A stretch of 64,000 nucleotides of DNA from NCBI GenBank assembly GCA_009809945.1, contig WTPW01000668.1:286796-350795 (forward strand). Reading direction: 5' to 3'. Below the pieces are notes generated by a model. That model had not been told where the DNA came from. It did not search any database and saw only the letters and a list, made by a program, of their open reading frames with translations. A program made the position numbers and the translations under genes. This DNA comes from Gigaspora margarita. Its lineage: Eukaryota > Glomeromycota > Glomeromycetes > Diversisporales > Gigasporaceae. Below, in pieces: positions 22,938 to 34,264 of this stretch. Position 1 is the stretch's first letter. Each line of letters opens with the position of its first letter.

Positions 22938-23223
22938 TAGGGTTCCTCAAATTCAAATCAAATCAAATATTGGATTAATTTGAATTTGATCAAATCAAAT
23001 TGACCCTGATTTGAATTTGATTTGATTCAAATATTTGGATTTGAATTTGATTTGAATTTGAATTTTTAATAGTAATTTTCAAATCAAATTAAATATTTGT
23101 CAAATCAAATCAAATTTGACCAGATTTGAATTTAATCAAATCAAATATAATCAAATTTGAATTTGAATTTGATCAAATATTTGATTCAAATATTTGAAGA
23201 TCAAATCAAATTGTGGAACCCTA
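22938..23223. mobile_element. 286 bp hAT-type MITE of AAATCAAATT repeats
   Basis: Exact 8 bp duplication ATTACCAC (22930-22937, 23224-23231). Ends TAGGGTTCC in inverse orientation. Almost the whole interior is iterated AAATCAAATTTGAATTTGAT in both orientations, a subterminal-repeat block that has filled the element. Confidence 0.85.
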
Positions 23224-23234
23224 ATTACCACATA

Positions 23235-24841
23235 TTTGGATCAGGGGCATAGAAAAATTCACTTATATATAAATATGAATAAAATAGAATATTTAGTACA
23301 AAATAGTATAAAATAGAATTTTTGATAGCAATAAATTTTTGGGCAAAATTAAGAGCAGTATATGTTTAATTTGGGCCAGGTAATATAATAAGAAATGTTA
23401 GCAAGTTTTAGAAAAGTTTGGAAGATATCAAGCAATATGAAATATGGGCAAGTTAGTCAGGAGGTTGCAGAGTTAAGAGAGTGAGATTTCTATCTGGAAA
23501 ATGTGCACTTATAGAGAAATCTAATTATAGCACATGATAATAATTGCTCTAAATGCAATATATTTTATTATGAGCACTTGCAGAAAATTAACTGTATAGA
23601 TAAAATAGGGGTAAAATTTTATATTGCTATAAAAAGGATTTTTTTACTATATCAAAATGAATTTTTTACAAGTCAAACCAGTATTTTTCTGTGTCCCTGA
23701 TCCAGATATCCACACGGTTACCTACATGCCTGCATACTATAAATATTTCATAGATAACAACTTTTATCTATCATATTTAGAAGGATAACCTAACCTAACA
23801 GGTATCCACAGGCATCTGCAGGTACCAGGGTATCTAAGCTTTGCAGTCATTAAATCCAATTGGTCAATTATTAGTAAATACCCTGCATATATCATCTGAC
23901 TTTGAACGAAATGTTGGCCATGAAAACGAATTGTTCAGAGAAACTGAATACATATTCAGAGGCTACTTTTTTGCTTTTTATACTATTAAAATAATTACAA
24001 AAATAGAGAAATAATCATGAGAGTTAGATAAATAACATTTTTTTTAAATTTAGTTGCTACTTATACTATATATGAATCTTTAAAACAAAAATCTTTTTTT
24101 TTTATAATTAGATCTCTAGTAATGTGTTTGTTCTCAAGATCGATAGTACACATATATTATATTTGTTAGATGAAGCTGTAAATTTTAATATTGATAAAAG
24201 TCAAAACTGGGTTCAACTTTTGTAATCTTAAATCCAATAAAGTAAAACTGAAAAAACATGTCAAAACTTAGAATAAAGGTTTGCAGTTTTTAATTTATTT
24301 ACAGTATATTAATTTAATTATTAATTTTGTTATTATTTATTGTTAGAAATTTAGTTTTGATACAAAATTCTTAATACACACATCTAATAGATTGTTATTT
24401 AAAATTTAAGATATTGATGTTTTTTTATTCTAATTGAATTATATATGTGGCAATGACTATTAGCCAAAATAACAGATTATTGTAATTATTAAGATTTAAA
24501 AAATATCTCTTATATTTAATTAAATACTGTTATCTTTTGTGAAATATTTTACTTTGGTTTGTTTTAATGTAAGCCTATTAGCCAATCAGATCTTGTAAAA
24601 TTATGCAATGATTTACAACATTTAACAAACAGAATGAAAGTCCGCTATGCTAATATTATGCTAATATCCATAGGGTATCCGGTTTATCCAGATATCCATA
24701 GAATAATTGTTTATCCGTAAGGATTACCTGGTTATCTGTAGGATTTATTCAGATATCTGCAAATCAAAACCAATGGTTTATCTGAATACAACTTTTATAA
24801 AATGGTACAGAAAAATAGGTATCTGGATATCTGGGTCCAAA
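23235..24841. mobile_element. TIR element rich in GGTTATCC/GGATATCC motifs, with an insert in its left end
   Basis: The left end TTTGG-ATC-CAGATATCC is split by another element (23243-23698). Rejoined it mirrors the right end GGATATCTGGGTCCAAA. Subterminal zones carry many GGTATCC, GGTTACC and CAGATATCC motifs (23700-23850 and 24650-24840). The central ~800 bases are AT-rich and non-coding. Superfamily unknown. Confidence 0.55.
23243..23698. mobile_element. 456 bp MITE inserted in the end of the 23235 element
   Basis: Ends AGGGGCATAGAAAAATTC and the inverse of AGGGACACAGAAAAATAC. GATC lies on both sides (23239-23242, 23699-23702), which is either a 4 bp target duplication or part of the inverted repeat. 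Interior AT-rich, no coding sequence. Confidence 0.6.
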
Positions 24842-26359
24842 TTTTAGATCCATTATATTATTAAAATGCATGAATAAATTAATAAAAATATTGCATATTT
24901 TAATTACCAAATATAAAACATTTATCTAACCTTTTATTAATTAAAAAATGAATTATTGTAGTTTAGTTTAAAAAGCTCAATAATCGATAAAAGTTCTATT
25001 CATTCATATGTATTTACTATTTTTTTACTTTATTGATATTTTAGAACATGCATGCCTCTTGAACATTAATACTATGAAATTACCAAAAATAGAGTTCAAA
25101 TCCATTATTTGTTTATCTATTTATAGATATTCAGTGTTGTAAATGCTTTTTATTATTATTTTCTTTTGTGTAATTCTGTCTGAACATATGTAGTTAGGCT
25201 TTTGCCCTGAACAATATGTTTCTTTTTTAGTCTATGACTAAGATATGTAGTAGTTTTGGACCCAGATCTAAGTTCTGGGCCACAAACAATAGTTTGAAAC
25301 CATAAATTTTTGTCTTGGACTACCAGAAGTGTTTCAAAGCTTAAGATAGTGGTCTTGAATTAAAAATATATAATACAATACTTGAATTAATAAAAGGGCA
25401 TAATTCATTTTGCTCTAATAAATTACAATATCGTAGTTCTTACCTAATTTACCAATAAAAATAATCTTAAAAACCTTATTTATACCCAACATAGCATAAA
25501 CCCATACCATCCTACTTTATATATGGAATTTTGGGCACTGACCCTGAATTCAGATTAAGATTATCAACCTTAAACCTTGCAGTGCATACATAACTATTCT
25601 AGATCTACTCATTGTTATATGATATATAAAAAATGCTATCTAACTAATACACTTTCATTTATGACTTTAACTCAGATTAATGTTAGTAAACCTGAGCTAA
25701 TTGAAGGTCAAATTGTTTAAAAACTCAGAAAAAGGTAACCATATGTGAGGGACAAAAGGTTAAAATGACATCATGTAGTGAGTTAAGTATTATTGCGAAA
25801 GTTAATAAAGAGCATAATCAGATCAATAATGATTTCAAGAAATGTATAGTATTTAGTTGGATAAAGTTTCACACATAATAAGTTTATCAGATATAGGAAA
25901 CATACTAGCAAAAAATTAATATCATGAAACTGGTAGAATATAAGAATAATAACAATAATCTACCTCTAAGATATGATATAAAGGCTATTGGATACTGTTG
26001 ATTGATCAGGAAGTCAGAATTAAATAAAAAACACTGAGATTTTTCCTGTAATAATGATGGAGTTGCATTTGATAAATTACCCTATAATAATAATGCAAAC
26101 TAGTAGAAACGGACCTGGTGATCTGATATAGCATCTGTTTAAGAAAGATAATTATGGTGACTGTGAAAAGTGGATGAACATAAGGATATCATATAGTCAA
26201 AAAAAAAAATCTTAACCAATTTCCAAAGGCATCTTGTGGTTCTCTTACACTTGACCCAAAGAAATCACCTGGCTAATAAGGCTGCACTTCCAACTATATA
26301 CATACAATTAAAAAAAAAGAATGGAATAGGTGATTCACTGGAGCTCATCTAGGAATAAT
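24842..26359. other. AT-rich intergenic sequence, nothing recognised
   Basis: No open frame of interest, no clear inverted ends and no recognisable repeat. Confidence 0.5.
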
Positions 26360-26780
26360 GCATGCTCATTTTTTTTGGTTTATATAATTTCATTATTGTC
26401 TTTATTTTATGAATTATTATTTTGATATAGTTTGTAACACAGTTGAGTAATTAAAGTACTAATCGAGAGATTACAGCTCCAATTAAGAGATTAAAGCTCC
26501 AATCGAGAGATTGAAGCTCCAAGCGAGGTATTGAAGCTCCCATTCAAATTAAAGATATATTATAAGGATGTAGTTTCAGTATGTAAAAGGTGATTAAAAC
26601 AATTGTTAATAATATTTAGTATAATTGTAATAAACCAATATATTGATTTATGTTAACAAAGTGATATCCTATAACCTGTAATTATATGTGTTAATTTATC
26701 AATTTAAATAATTTAACCTTAATCACTATTTGCTCACGATCAAAGCTAAATTGGTTCAAAACCCTATAAGCTCAGTAACA
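26360..26780 (+). repeat. Dispersed repeat R1, copy 1 (LTR-like or unclassified fossil)
   Basis: Contains iterated AATCGAGAGATTGAAGCTCC units, then AATTAAAGATATAT...GTAGTTTCAG, CCTGTAATTATATGTGTTA and AACCTTAATCACTATTTG, ending near AAAACCCTATAAGCTC. The same order of blocks is found at 27140-28205 and 49760-50215. The TATA-like box and repeated occurrence would fit a solo terminal repeat of an old retroelement, but no coding part is near. Confidence 0.45.
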
Positions 26781-26854
26781 ATATTCAACTCTGAATTTTG
26801 ATTATTCTAGGGCTGACTTCCTGAACATCTAGTGACCAATTATCTCCATTATTA

Positions 26855-27097
26855 ACCAAAATCACATGATTTTGTTACTATTCGATTCATCTCATTGAAG
26901 GGAAAATATACCGACACAGCATACACGTGACTTAATGCACAGCAAAATGGCCAGTATTAAACTAATTGACACAGCAAGGCCAGCATTAGGGTTAGGGTTA
27001 GAGTTAGCGTTAGAGTTAGTGTTAGGAATTAGTCACATGTGTGCTGTGTCGGTATATCTTCCTTCATTGAATGGTACTAAAATCATGTGATTCTGGT
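26855..27097. mobile_element. Palindromic MITE with a TTAGGG-like stretch
   Basis: Outer arms ACCAAAATCACATGATTTT and AAAATC-ATGTGATTCTGGT, inner arms TATACCGACACAGCATAC and its inverse GTGTGCTGTGTCGGTATA. The loop side includes TTAGGGTTAGGGTTAGAGTTAGCGTTAG-type repeats at 26985-27033. These are probably element sequence rather than telomere. Confidence 0.6.
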
Positions 27098-27346
27098 CAG
27101 AGGTTTCAGTTAATCCATTCAGATATCTGAATTAAAAAAATGGATATCTGGTGTCATTCTGAATTCTTTTGTTATTTCATTTTTTTTTATCACTGTTGTT
27201 ATTTTTTGAATTTCTTATTTGGTATAGCTTGCGACATAGTTGCTTCAATCGAGAGATTGAAGTTTCAAGTGGTGATTAAATCCAATCGAATAATTAAAGC
27301 TCCAATCGAGAGATTGAAGCCTCTAATCAAGAGATTGAAGCTATAA

Positions 27347-27931
27347 TAGGGATTGGAGCCATTTAGCCGTTTAAAAATTGCTCTAATTGCTATAGTTCTA
27401 AGCAAAATTATATTGCCCTATGAGAAAAGTGGTCCGAGTGTTGGTAGGTGTTGGTACGTGTTGGCACAGGATTGTCTGGATAGGCACGTGTCATGTGGCA
27501 CATAAAGGCATGAAGCACGAACCAAAACGTGACAGAATGGCACGTATATTATGTTTTACGGTATTGATATATGCGTTGAGTGGCACGTATGAGCACGTTT
27601 TTATTACGTTACTTTATGTGTAATTACCCGTGCCAAAACCCGTAAGTTTGGTTTAGTAAAGTGCAGCAATACCCAGACCATTAGCAGTCCAAAATGTCTG
27701 GCTAAGCAGTCCAATTCGGACAAATTCAACGTGCCAACACGGATCACAGACGTACAAACCCGGACATCTGCCCGTGCCACACTTGACTGTGTCTCTCTGC
27801 AGAAACACGTGCCTACACGGACCACTTTTTTCATAGGGTTGGTCGTGGGCCGGAATTATTTTAATGCCAGCCAAATTAAACGGTTAAACGATTAAACGAT
27901 TAAGAAAAATTTTAGGCGGTTCCAATCCCTA
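27347..27931. mobile_element. hAT-type element inside repeat R1, with a further element inside it
   Basis: Ends TAGGGATTGGAGCC and the inverse of TAGGGATTGGAACCGCC. Flanks AGCTATAA and AGCTCCAA are probably a diverged 8 bp duplication. Inside, an inverted-repeat element at 27416-27838 has ends CCCTATGAGAAAAGTGGTCC / inverse of CCCTATGAAAAAAGTGGTCC and many GTGTTGGCACG/CACGTG motifs. No transposase. Confidence 0.65.
27416..27838. mobile_element. 423 bp GC-richer TIR element with GTGTTGGCACG motifs
   Basis: Innermost of a three-level nest. Near-perfect 20 bp inverted ends and repeated CACGTG/TGGCAC subterminal motifs. Open frames on both strands here are reflections of the repeats, with no known domain. 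Confidence 0.65.
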
Positions 27932-28205
27932 AGCTCCAAGCTAGAGATTAAAAATACCAAAGAAATTAAAGATATATAAGGGTGTAGTTTCAGTTCGTGA
28001 AAGAAAGAACAATTATTAGAACGATTGTTAATAATTGTGGATAGTATTTAGAATTATTGTAATAATCCGACGTATAGATTTTTCTAAAAATAGTAACCAT
28101 ATAACCTGTAATTATGTGTGTTAGTTTATTGATGCAAACTATTTAACCTTAACCACTATTTGTTCAAAATCGAAGCTAAATTGGTCCAAAACCCTATAAG
28201 CTCTC

Positions 28206-29032
28206 CCATCGATTGTAATAGCTTATCGGGTAAATGTATGACGAATTGATCTTAATTGGAACTCCACCCTTAACAAATTACTTAAAGACCAGAAAACGAT
28301 TAAAAAAACTAAAATATAAAGAACCTATTCATACACCTAATCATGATTCTTTTATTACTACTTAACATTACATCACGAATTTCAAAATTAATCGGAACCC
28401 AATCACTTAAAATTAAACCAAAATTCTAGCAAAAATTATTAGAACGAGATCAAATCTCATTATTCCACTAAAACGAAAAAGAATTGCTACACGATAAAAT
28501 AGTATCAAAAGTTAAATTACTTACTAGCATTTTAGAATGACAACACTACAACACTAAATCAACCAGAATATAAAAAAATATAGATAACCACACTCCCAGC
28601 TCATGGGCAGGCGCATGACTTGTTATTGATTTATACATAGCAATGGGTATATCATATAAGCGTCGATCTCAACTAAAGAACTGTAACAAAATTCAATTAG
28701 AAAAGTAAAAAAGGAAAGCAGCACGACAAGATGATTAAAATAATTCAAGCTCAACCGCAATTATTTGGGCCAAATATTGCGTCAACTCTTTTTAAACAAA
28801 TGCTTTGTTAATATAAATTAGCTTTATTATACAATTTTATACAAACGACACAATAAATATTGATGTAATAAATATTGCCATAATTAATATGGCTGTAATA
28901 AAAATTATATTATCGCTATATATTTAAAACTTGATTAGTAAAAAAAAACCTCCAATAATAAAATTTGTTATGATACTACAAATAATTTTGATTTACATTG
29001 TTGACGTAGAACTCCACGATCCACGATTTTTA
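28206..29032. other. AT-rich intergenic sequence, nothing recognised
   Basis: No open frame, repeat family or structured RNA identified. Confidence 0.5.
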
Positions 29033-29253
29033 CAGGACTGTCCCCAAGGATGCGTCGGATCTAGGTCGGCGTTTAGCCCTACTTGTTAGCAGGTTCTATA
29101 GCAAAATTATCAGCTGGTCATTTTTTTACTTAATGAATGGATATGATTTATTAGTAAAATTTTTTATGATCTTATTGATTAATTCCGATCCAGCCGACCA
29201 TGATTCCGATGCATTCCGACGTATCCCGACCCGGAATTTTGGGGACTCCCCTG
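29033..29253. mobile_element. 221 bp Tc1/mariner-like MITE, copy 2
   Basis: TA flanks (29031-29032, 29254-29255). Same family as 16687-16926: shared TTAGCAGGTTCTATAGCAAA and ATTATCAGCTGG in the body and CCGACCCGGAATTT near the right end. The left end has lost the AAATTTCCGGGTCGG part. Confidence 0.85.
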
Positions 29254-29671
29254 TATGAGTTATAATACACCACTGTGCTGTAATTCCATGATGATAGATG
29301 TTCGAAAATTTTTGCATATGTTAATTTTAGTATCGTCCCATTACTTCATAATTAGCGTTATTGCTATATTATCATTATCGAATTATTACTACATTTTCGG
29401 GTAACGATAACTATATTAGTTAATTCCCATTACCTCATTTCTTGTAACTAGTCGTTTCTCTTACCTCATGCTTGATAGAAAGAAGGGATAGCCTTGATCT
29501 TTTATAACGAAATAACATTTTCATATAATAACGTTGCTAAACTCGGAAAGGATTATCATTAAGCTCTCCTGAACCATAACAACGGACACTAGACGTCATG
29601 CATGATTTTTCTTAAAAATTTCTATCAATATTTTATTTCGCAATTATTCATTTATTATCAAAATTTGTATA
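29254..29671. other. Upstream region of gene G
   Basis: AT-rich with no repeat recognised. It shares neither the spacers nor the upstream motif of the class-1 genes, so gene G is probably controlled differently. Confidence 0.5.
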
Positions 29672-31140
29672 ATGAGTTCAAATTTTCTTACTGGCATAGC
29701 TGAAGATTATAGACAACTTTATGAGACTAGAGAGGATTATGATGTGATTATTTACGTCGGTGAAGAGTCTAATGCAGAAGAAATTCATGCACATTCCTTG
29801 GTACTTCGTACCAGATCTACTTATTTTCGTGGTGCTCTTTCTTCTGGTTGGGCAACAAAAGATAAAGACAGTGGTTGCTTTATTTTTAATAAGCCTAATA
29901 TCTCTCCATTAATTTTTGAATTTATCCTTAAGTAAGTAGATGAAAAAATTATTATAATTGTTTATTATTAAACAAAAAATATAATAACATTTATATTATA
30001 AAACAGATATTTATATTGTGGAGAAATAAACATTAAAATCAGGATAGAGACACCATTTTAGAACTTTTGGTTGCTTCAGATGAATTTGGTCTTACAAAAC
30101 TTATTGACCATTTTCAACAAAATTTTGGCGGAAATTTAGAAATTCATTTATCTCAAAATCCTGTTGATATATTTTATATTATTGCTCAGCATGAAGCATT
30201 TAACGAGATTAGAAACCTTTCTTTAGAAACTATTAGTACAAAACCTGAAATTGTATTTGAGTCAAATAAGTACCTTTCATTTGATGAAGAAGCATTAATA
30301 CTAATCCTAAAGTATGATGAGCTTAACATTAAAGAAGTTGAAATTTGGGAACGATTAATCAAATGGGGAATTGCTCAGAATACAGGACTTAAGGATGATG
30401 TGACAAAATTCACTCAGGACGATTTTGAATTATTGGCGAAAACTTTAAAAAAGTGTATTCAATATATTAGATTTCATGAAATTAGCATGCAAGATTTTTA
30501 TCATAAAGTGTTACCGTATATGCCTATTCTTCCAAGTAGCCTATTCAACGATATTTTACGCTGCTATATGGTTCCGAATTCAGTACCTCTTTATAATGTA
30601 TTTCCTCCAAGAAAAATATTTGGCTCAATTTTGACTAAAATGTCTCATATATTATTATTTGCAAGCTGGATTGATAAAAAAGATAATGATCATTATAAAG
30701 ATATGTCCCCTTACAAATTTATTCTTTTATTCCGTGGCAGTATGGATGGTTTTGAAAATAGCATATTTCATCAAAAATGTGATAATAAAGGCGCAACATT
30801 AGTCGTGGCAAAGATTCAAAACTCAAGCCAACTTATTGGTGGTTATTCTCCCATTGATTGGGATACTAGCAACCAAAACAAGTATTCAACTGATAGTTTT
30901 GTCTTTTCATTAAGTGATCCTACTAATTTATCAAATGCCAGATTAGGACGCATTTCATCCTCTTATTATTCTTATGCGATACATTGTCATAGTAGTTATG
31001 GGCCAAATTTTGGTTCTGGAGATTTACATCTTAACGGAAATTGTGTAAATGCCAGTGGTAATGGATATCATCCCAGTGTTGGCATTACAAATGGTTCACA
31101 AATTGAGGATTATGAAGTGTTTCAAGTAATTAAAAAGTAG
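29672..31140 (+). CDS. Divergent BTB-BACK-TLDc paralogue, gene G (one frame problem at the splice junction)
   Basis: Exon 1 is 29672-29931, with the BTB start DYDVIIYVGEE, EIHAHSLVLRTRSTYFRGAL and a GTAAGT donor at 29932. The expected acceptor is the AG at 30005-30006, which gives KYLYCGEINIK. Then one A appears to be missing in the AAAA run at 30035-30038 and the frame shifts. Downstream the frame that reads DTILELLVASDEF is open to 31140. An alternative acceptor at 30046-30047 keeps frame but deletes YLYCGEINIKNQDR. The TLDc domain is clear: FILLFRGSMDGF, FHQKCDNKGATLVVAK, GGYSPIDWD, DSFVFSL, YGPNFGSGDL and EDYEVFQVIKK. Length and domain order match class 1, but the sequence is far more diverged and lacks the tandem flanks. 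Confidence 0.8.
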
Positions 31141-31289
31141 TTTGTGTTTTTTACACTAGTCCCAGATATAAATTGATTTTAGCATTATTTTTATTTAGCA
31201 TATTTCAGGCTTAATAAATTTTTAGCACTATATTAAATTGGATTATTATAATAAAATCATTTGGTAGTTTCTCTTCTCCCTTTTTTCAC

Positions 31290-31324
<35 letters not shown>

Positions 31325-32073
31325 TTTATTTTTATAAATATGGAAATTAATAAAATCTTGAAGAAAAAAAATTAAGGAAATTTTTATACAATGTTTTAAG
31401 TTTGCATTTCATTTATAAGCTATTGGTAGTTAGAATAAAAAAAAACTGCGTGTTTAAAATACACTAAACCATGCATTATAATTATTAGGTTCATAAAAAT
31501 TGAGAACTTTAATTAAGTAACCCTCACTGTCGAAATTTTTTAATATGATAGGCTGATATAAAGAAGATTACAGGCGATATGTAACAAAACAAATATTATA
31601 AAATTGGTAATATCTGCCATCCAATATCTCGTTGGCATATTAAATTTTTAAAATATAAACCAAAAAAAGGCTGATATTATTAAGGTTAATATAACAACTA
31701 AATATCAGCTTATGATATAAACTGATATTCTAATGAGCAAATATATTATAAAAAGATATGATACTGAGTAGTTAAGCTGTTAATTATAAATCAAATTAGG
31801 CTGATATGTTATTATTTTACATTGATATATAATAATAAGCCATTCCAATTTAATTCTTTGTTTAACATAACAAATTTAAAATTTTTTGAAAGGGATTTAA
31901 ACAATATATGATCACATAGTAATACTTCATAGCAGATAGTGCTTCTAGGTCTGGTCCAGGTCTGGCCTAGGACCAGACCAGACTCAGATTCTAAATTTTT
32001 TTATATGAGTTTGGTCCAAAGTCTGCAGACTGGTTTAAGTCCAATATACATAGATGCATTTTTTTTGTGCTGA
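31141..32073. other. Downstream region of gene G
   Basis: AT-rich. It holds an (ATT)n microsatellite near 31287-31325 and a short run of GGTCTGGTC/GACCAGACC inverted motifs at 31950-32035, perhaps the end of a lost element. No gene. Confidence 0.5.
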
Positions 32074-33137
32074 ACAAGTATACTTAGTGCATGAAGTTAG
32101 AACTAATTAGTAAAATCTTANAAATCATAAGATTTTATAGAATTTTTTATTAATAAAATTTTATAAAATCTTATATTACACAAATTTTTATTAATTAATT
32201 CTAACTTTATGCACTAAGTAAACATGTTTAGCACTTAAAAATACATTAAATCAGCATAGTTATTTTATTTTACTTGAAATTTGGAGATTGGATGCATAAT
32301 TTTTGATTTTGATTAAAAAAAGTCAAATTTAAGCATCTTTTTACCAAATTTCAAGTAAAATAAAAACCATTCTGCTAATTTAATGTATTTTAGGTTCTAG
32401 ATAAGTTTACTTAGTGCATAGAGTTAGAATTAAAATCTTATGATTCAAAAAGTTTTACTAATTAATTCTAACTTAATGCACTAAGCAAACTTATTTAGAA
32501 CCTAAAAATGCATCAAATTGTGGTTTTGTTTTTATTTTACTTGAAATTTGGAGAATAAATACATAATTTGGATTTTTGATCAAAAAAGTCAAATTTAAGC
32601 ACCTTTTCTTCAAATTTCAAGTAAAATAAAAACAATAATATTGATTTAATGTATTTTTAGATTCTGAACAAGTTTACCTAGTGCATTAAGTTTGAATTAA
32701 TTAGTAAAATTTGCGAATCATAAGATTTTATAGAATTTTATTAATAAAATTCTATAAAATATTATAAAATTTACTAATTAATTCTAACTCCATGCACTAG
32801 GTAAACTTGTTCAGAACCTAAAAATATATTAAATCAGCAGAATTGTTTTTATTTTACTTGAAATTTGGAGAAAAGATGCATAAATTTGACTTTGTTAATC
32901 AAAAATCCCAAATTATGTATTTATTCTCCAAATTTCAAGTAAAATAAAAATAATTCTACTGATTTCATGTGTTTTTCGATACTGAACTTGTTTATTTAGT
33001 TCATAAAGTTAGAATTAATTAATAAAAATTTTGCTTTATAAGTTTTATAAAATTTTATTAATAAAATTCTATAAAATCTTATGATTCATAAGATTTTACT
33101 AATTAATTCTAACTTCATGCACTAAGTAAACTTGTTC
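32074..33137. repeat. Array of two alternating palindromes, P1 four times and P2 three times
   Basis: P1 (32074-32230, 32401-32497, 32669-32811, 32988-33137) runs from CTTAGTGCATGAAGTTAGAA inward through TAAAATCTTATGATT to its own reverse complement, ending TTCTAACTTCATGCACTAAG. P2 (32229-32400, 32495-32668, 32812-32988) begins GAACCTAAAAATACATTAAA, goes through TTTTATTTTACTTGAAATTT and a central CATAATTT.GA segment, and returns as AAATTTCAAGTAAAATAAAA to AATGTATTTTTAGATTC. The tandem period is about 310 bases and every half-period is a self-complementary fold. No protein and no target duplication seen. Confidence 0.85.
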
Positions 33138-33250
33138 CATTATTATAATTACAGTTTTTAAGTTGTATCATAATATTGTTAAATTGGCTTTGTAATTACA
33201 CAAAAAATAGATTCATAAATAAAATATATATAGTTATAAACAATTATTAT

Positions 33251-33585
33251 AAAACGCACTTATGGTGTTTTACCACCACAGGTAAATTAGATTTGCAAAT
33301 CTGTGTAACAAAAACAAAAAAATAAATTTTTATAAAACAAAAAATAAATTTTAAATACTTTAGGGTTAGGGTGAGGCCTGGGATTTTATCGGGGCATTAG
33401 TATATACAAAATTTAGCAAGGAGTTTTTTTTATTATAGCCCCAAAGGTGGTTTCATAAGCAAAATTTTGAGATATGAATGTTTTTAACAAAAAAAACGAA
33501 AATTTGTGTTACACCCGATCTTAAATTTTGATTGGCTATTCTAATACTTTGTGTAACATGGTGTAAAACACCATAGGTGCGTTTT
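33251..33585. mobile_element. 335 bp MITE with AAAACGCAC ends
   Basis: Left AAAACGCACTTATGGTGTTT, right the inverse of AAAACGCACCTATGGTGTTT. Inside near the right end is GTTACACCCGATCTTAAATT followed by TTGATTGGCT, a module also found in other elements of the window. Non-coding. Target duplication unclear. Confidence 0.7.
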
Positions 33586-34264
33586 AGTAAAACTCGTTAT
33601 AAAATTTATGACAACTAGCCTAATAGCATGCAGTATTTTAAAATTTATTTCGAGGCAAAAACTAAGGCTCGAGACACGGATAAAAAATTAGGCAACTCTT
33701 CTGATTTTTTTATTTTTTATTTTTTGATTTAAGGACAAACCCTGTACCCAACAATTTTATATGTACTGTATTGTGCTTCGAATGTCAATTTACCTTAGTG
33801 GCAACTAAGCACTCAAATTTTAACTATTTGGCTGGCATTATCTTATCTGCACTGATTGGCCTAAGCTATACCACATTCTAAATCTAATTTAAGCCAGTTG
33901 ATATCTGTGATAAGAATACATATAAGTATAACATACAAGTTATATAAATTTTTTGAAAAATGGCATGCTTTTAGTAAATATCAGATTCTTTGAATATCTG
34001 TTTTACTAGGTTTGGGCATCCACGAGTAGTTTGAATGAATATCCGAATTTCACATGATACTTGTAATGACCAAAAATATTAGGCTATTCACCTTGTTGAA
34101 TATTCACGAATTTCGTGTAACCGAATGCTCACTTTTATATAAATTAATATTCACGGATCCTTCTAGGCATGTTTCTACGTTTATACCGCTAAATGTTACA
34201 TAAAATGTCGTTCAATTCTGGAGATTTTAATGCCATTTAGATTAACGTTATACACACACTTAAA
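33586..34264. other. Upstream region of pseudogene H
   Basis: Part resembles the promoter-proximal end of the tandem unit (ACTAAGGCTCGAGACACGGA near 33660). A segment at 34010-34160 with GAATATTCACGAATTTCGTG-type inverted motifs looks like a MITE fragment. No gene. Confidence 0.5.

Larger units (their letters stand above)
27140..28205 (+). repeat. Dispersed repeat R1, copy 2, interrupted by two nested elements
   Basis: The left part, 27140-27346, has ATCGAGAGATTGAAG units. The right part, 27932-28205, has ATTAAAGATATATAAGGGTG, AACCTGTAATTATGTGTGTT and AAAACCCTATAAGCTC as in copy 1. Between them sits the element at 27347-27931. Two same-direction copies less than 1 kb apart could be the ends of an old LTR element or independent insertions. 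Confidence 0.45.

Noticed and set aside
26360-28205. A full LTR retrotransposon between the two R1 copies
   Set aside because: The interval is under 1 kb, holds unrelated MITEs and shows no coding part, so only the dispersed repeat itself is reported.
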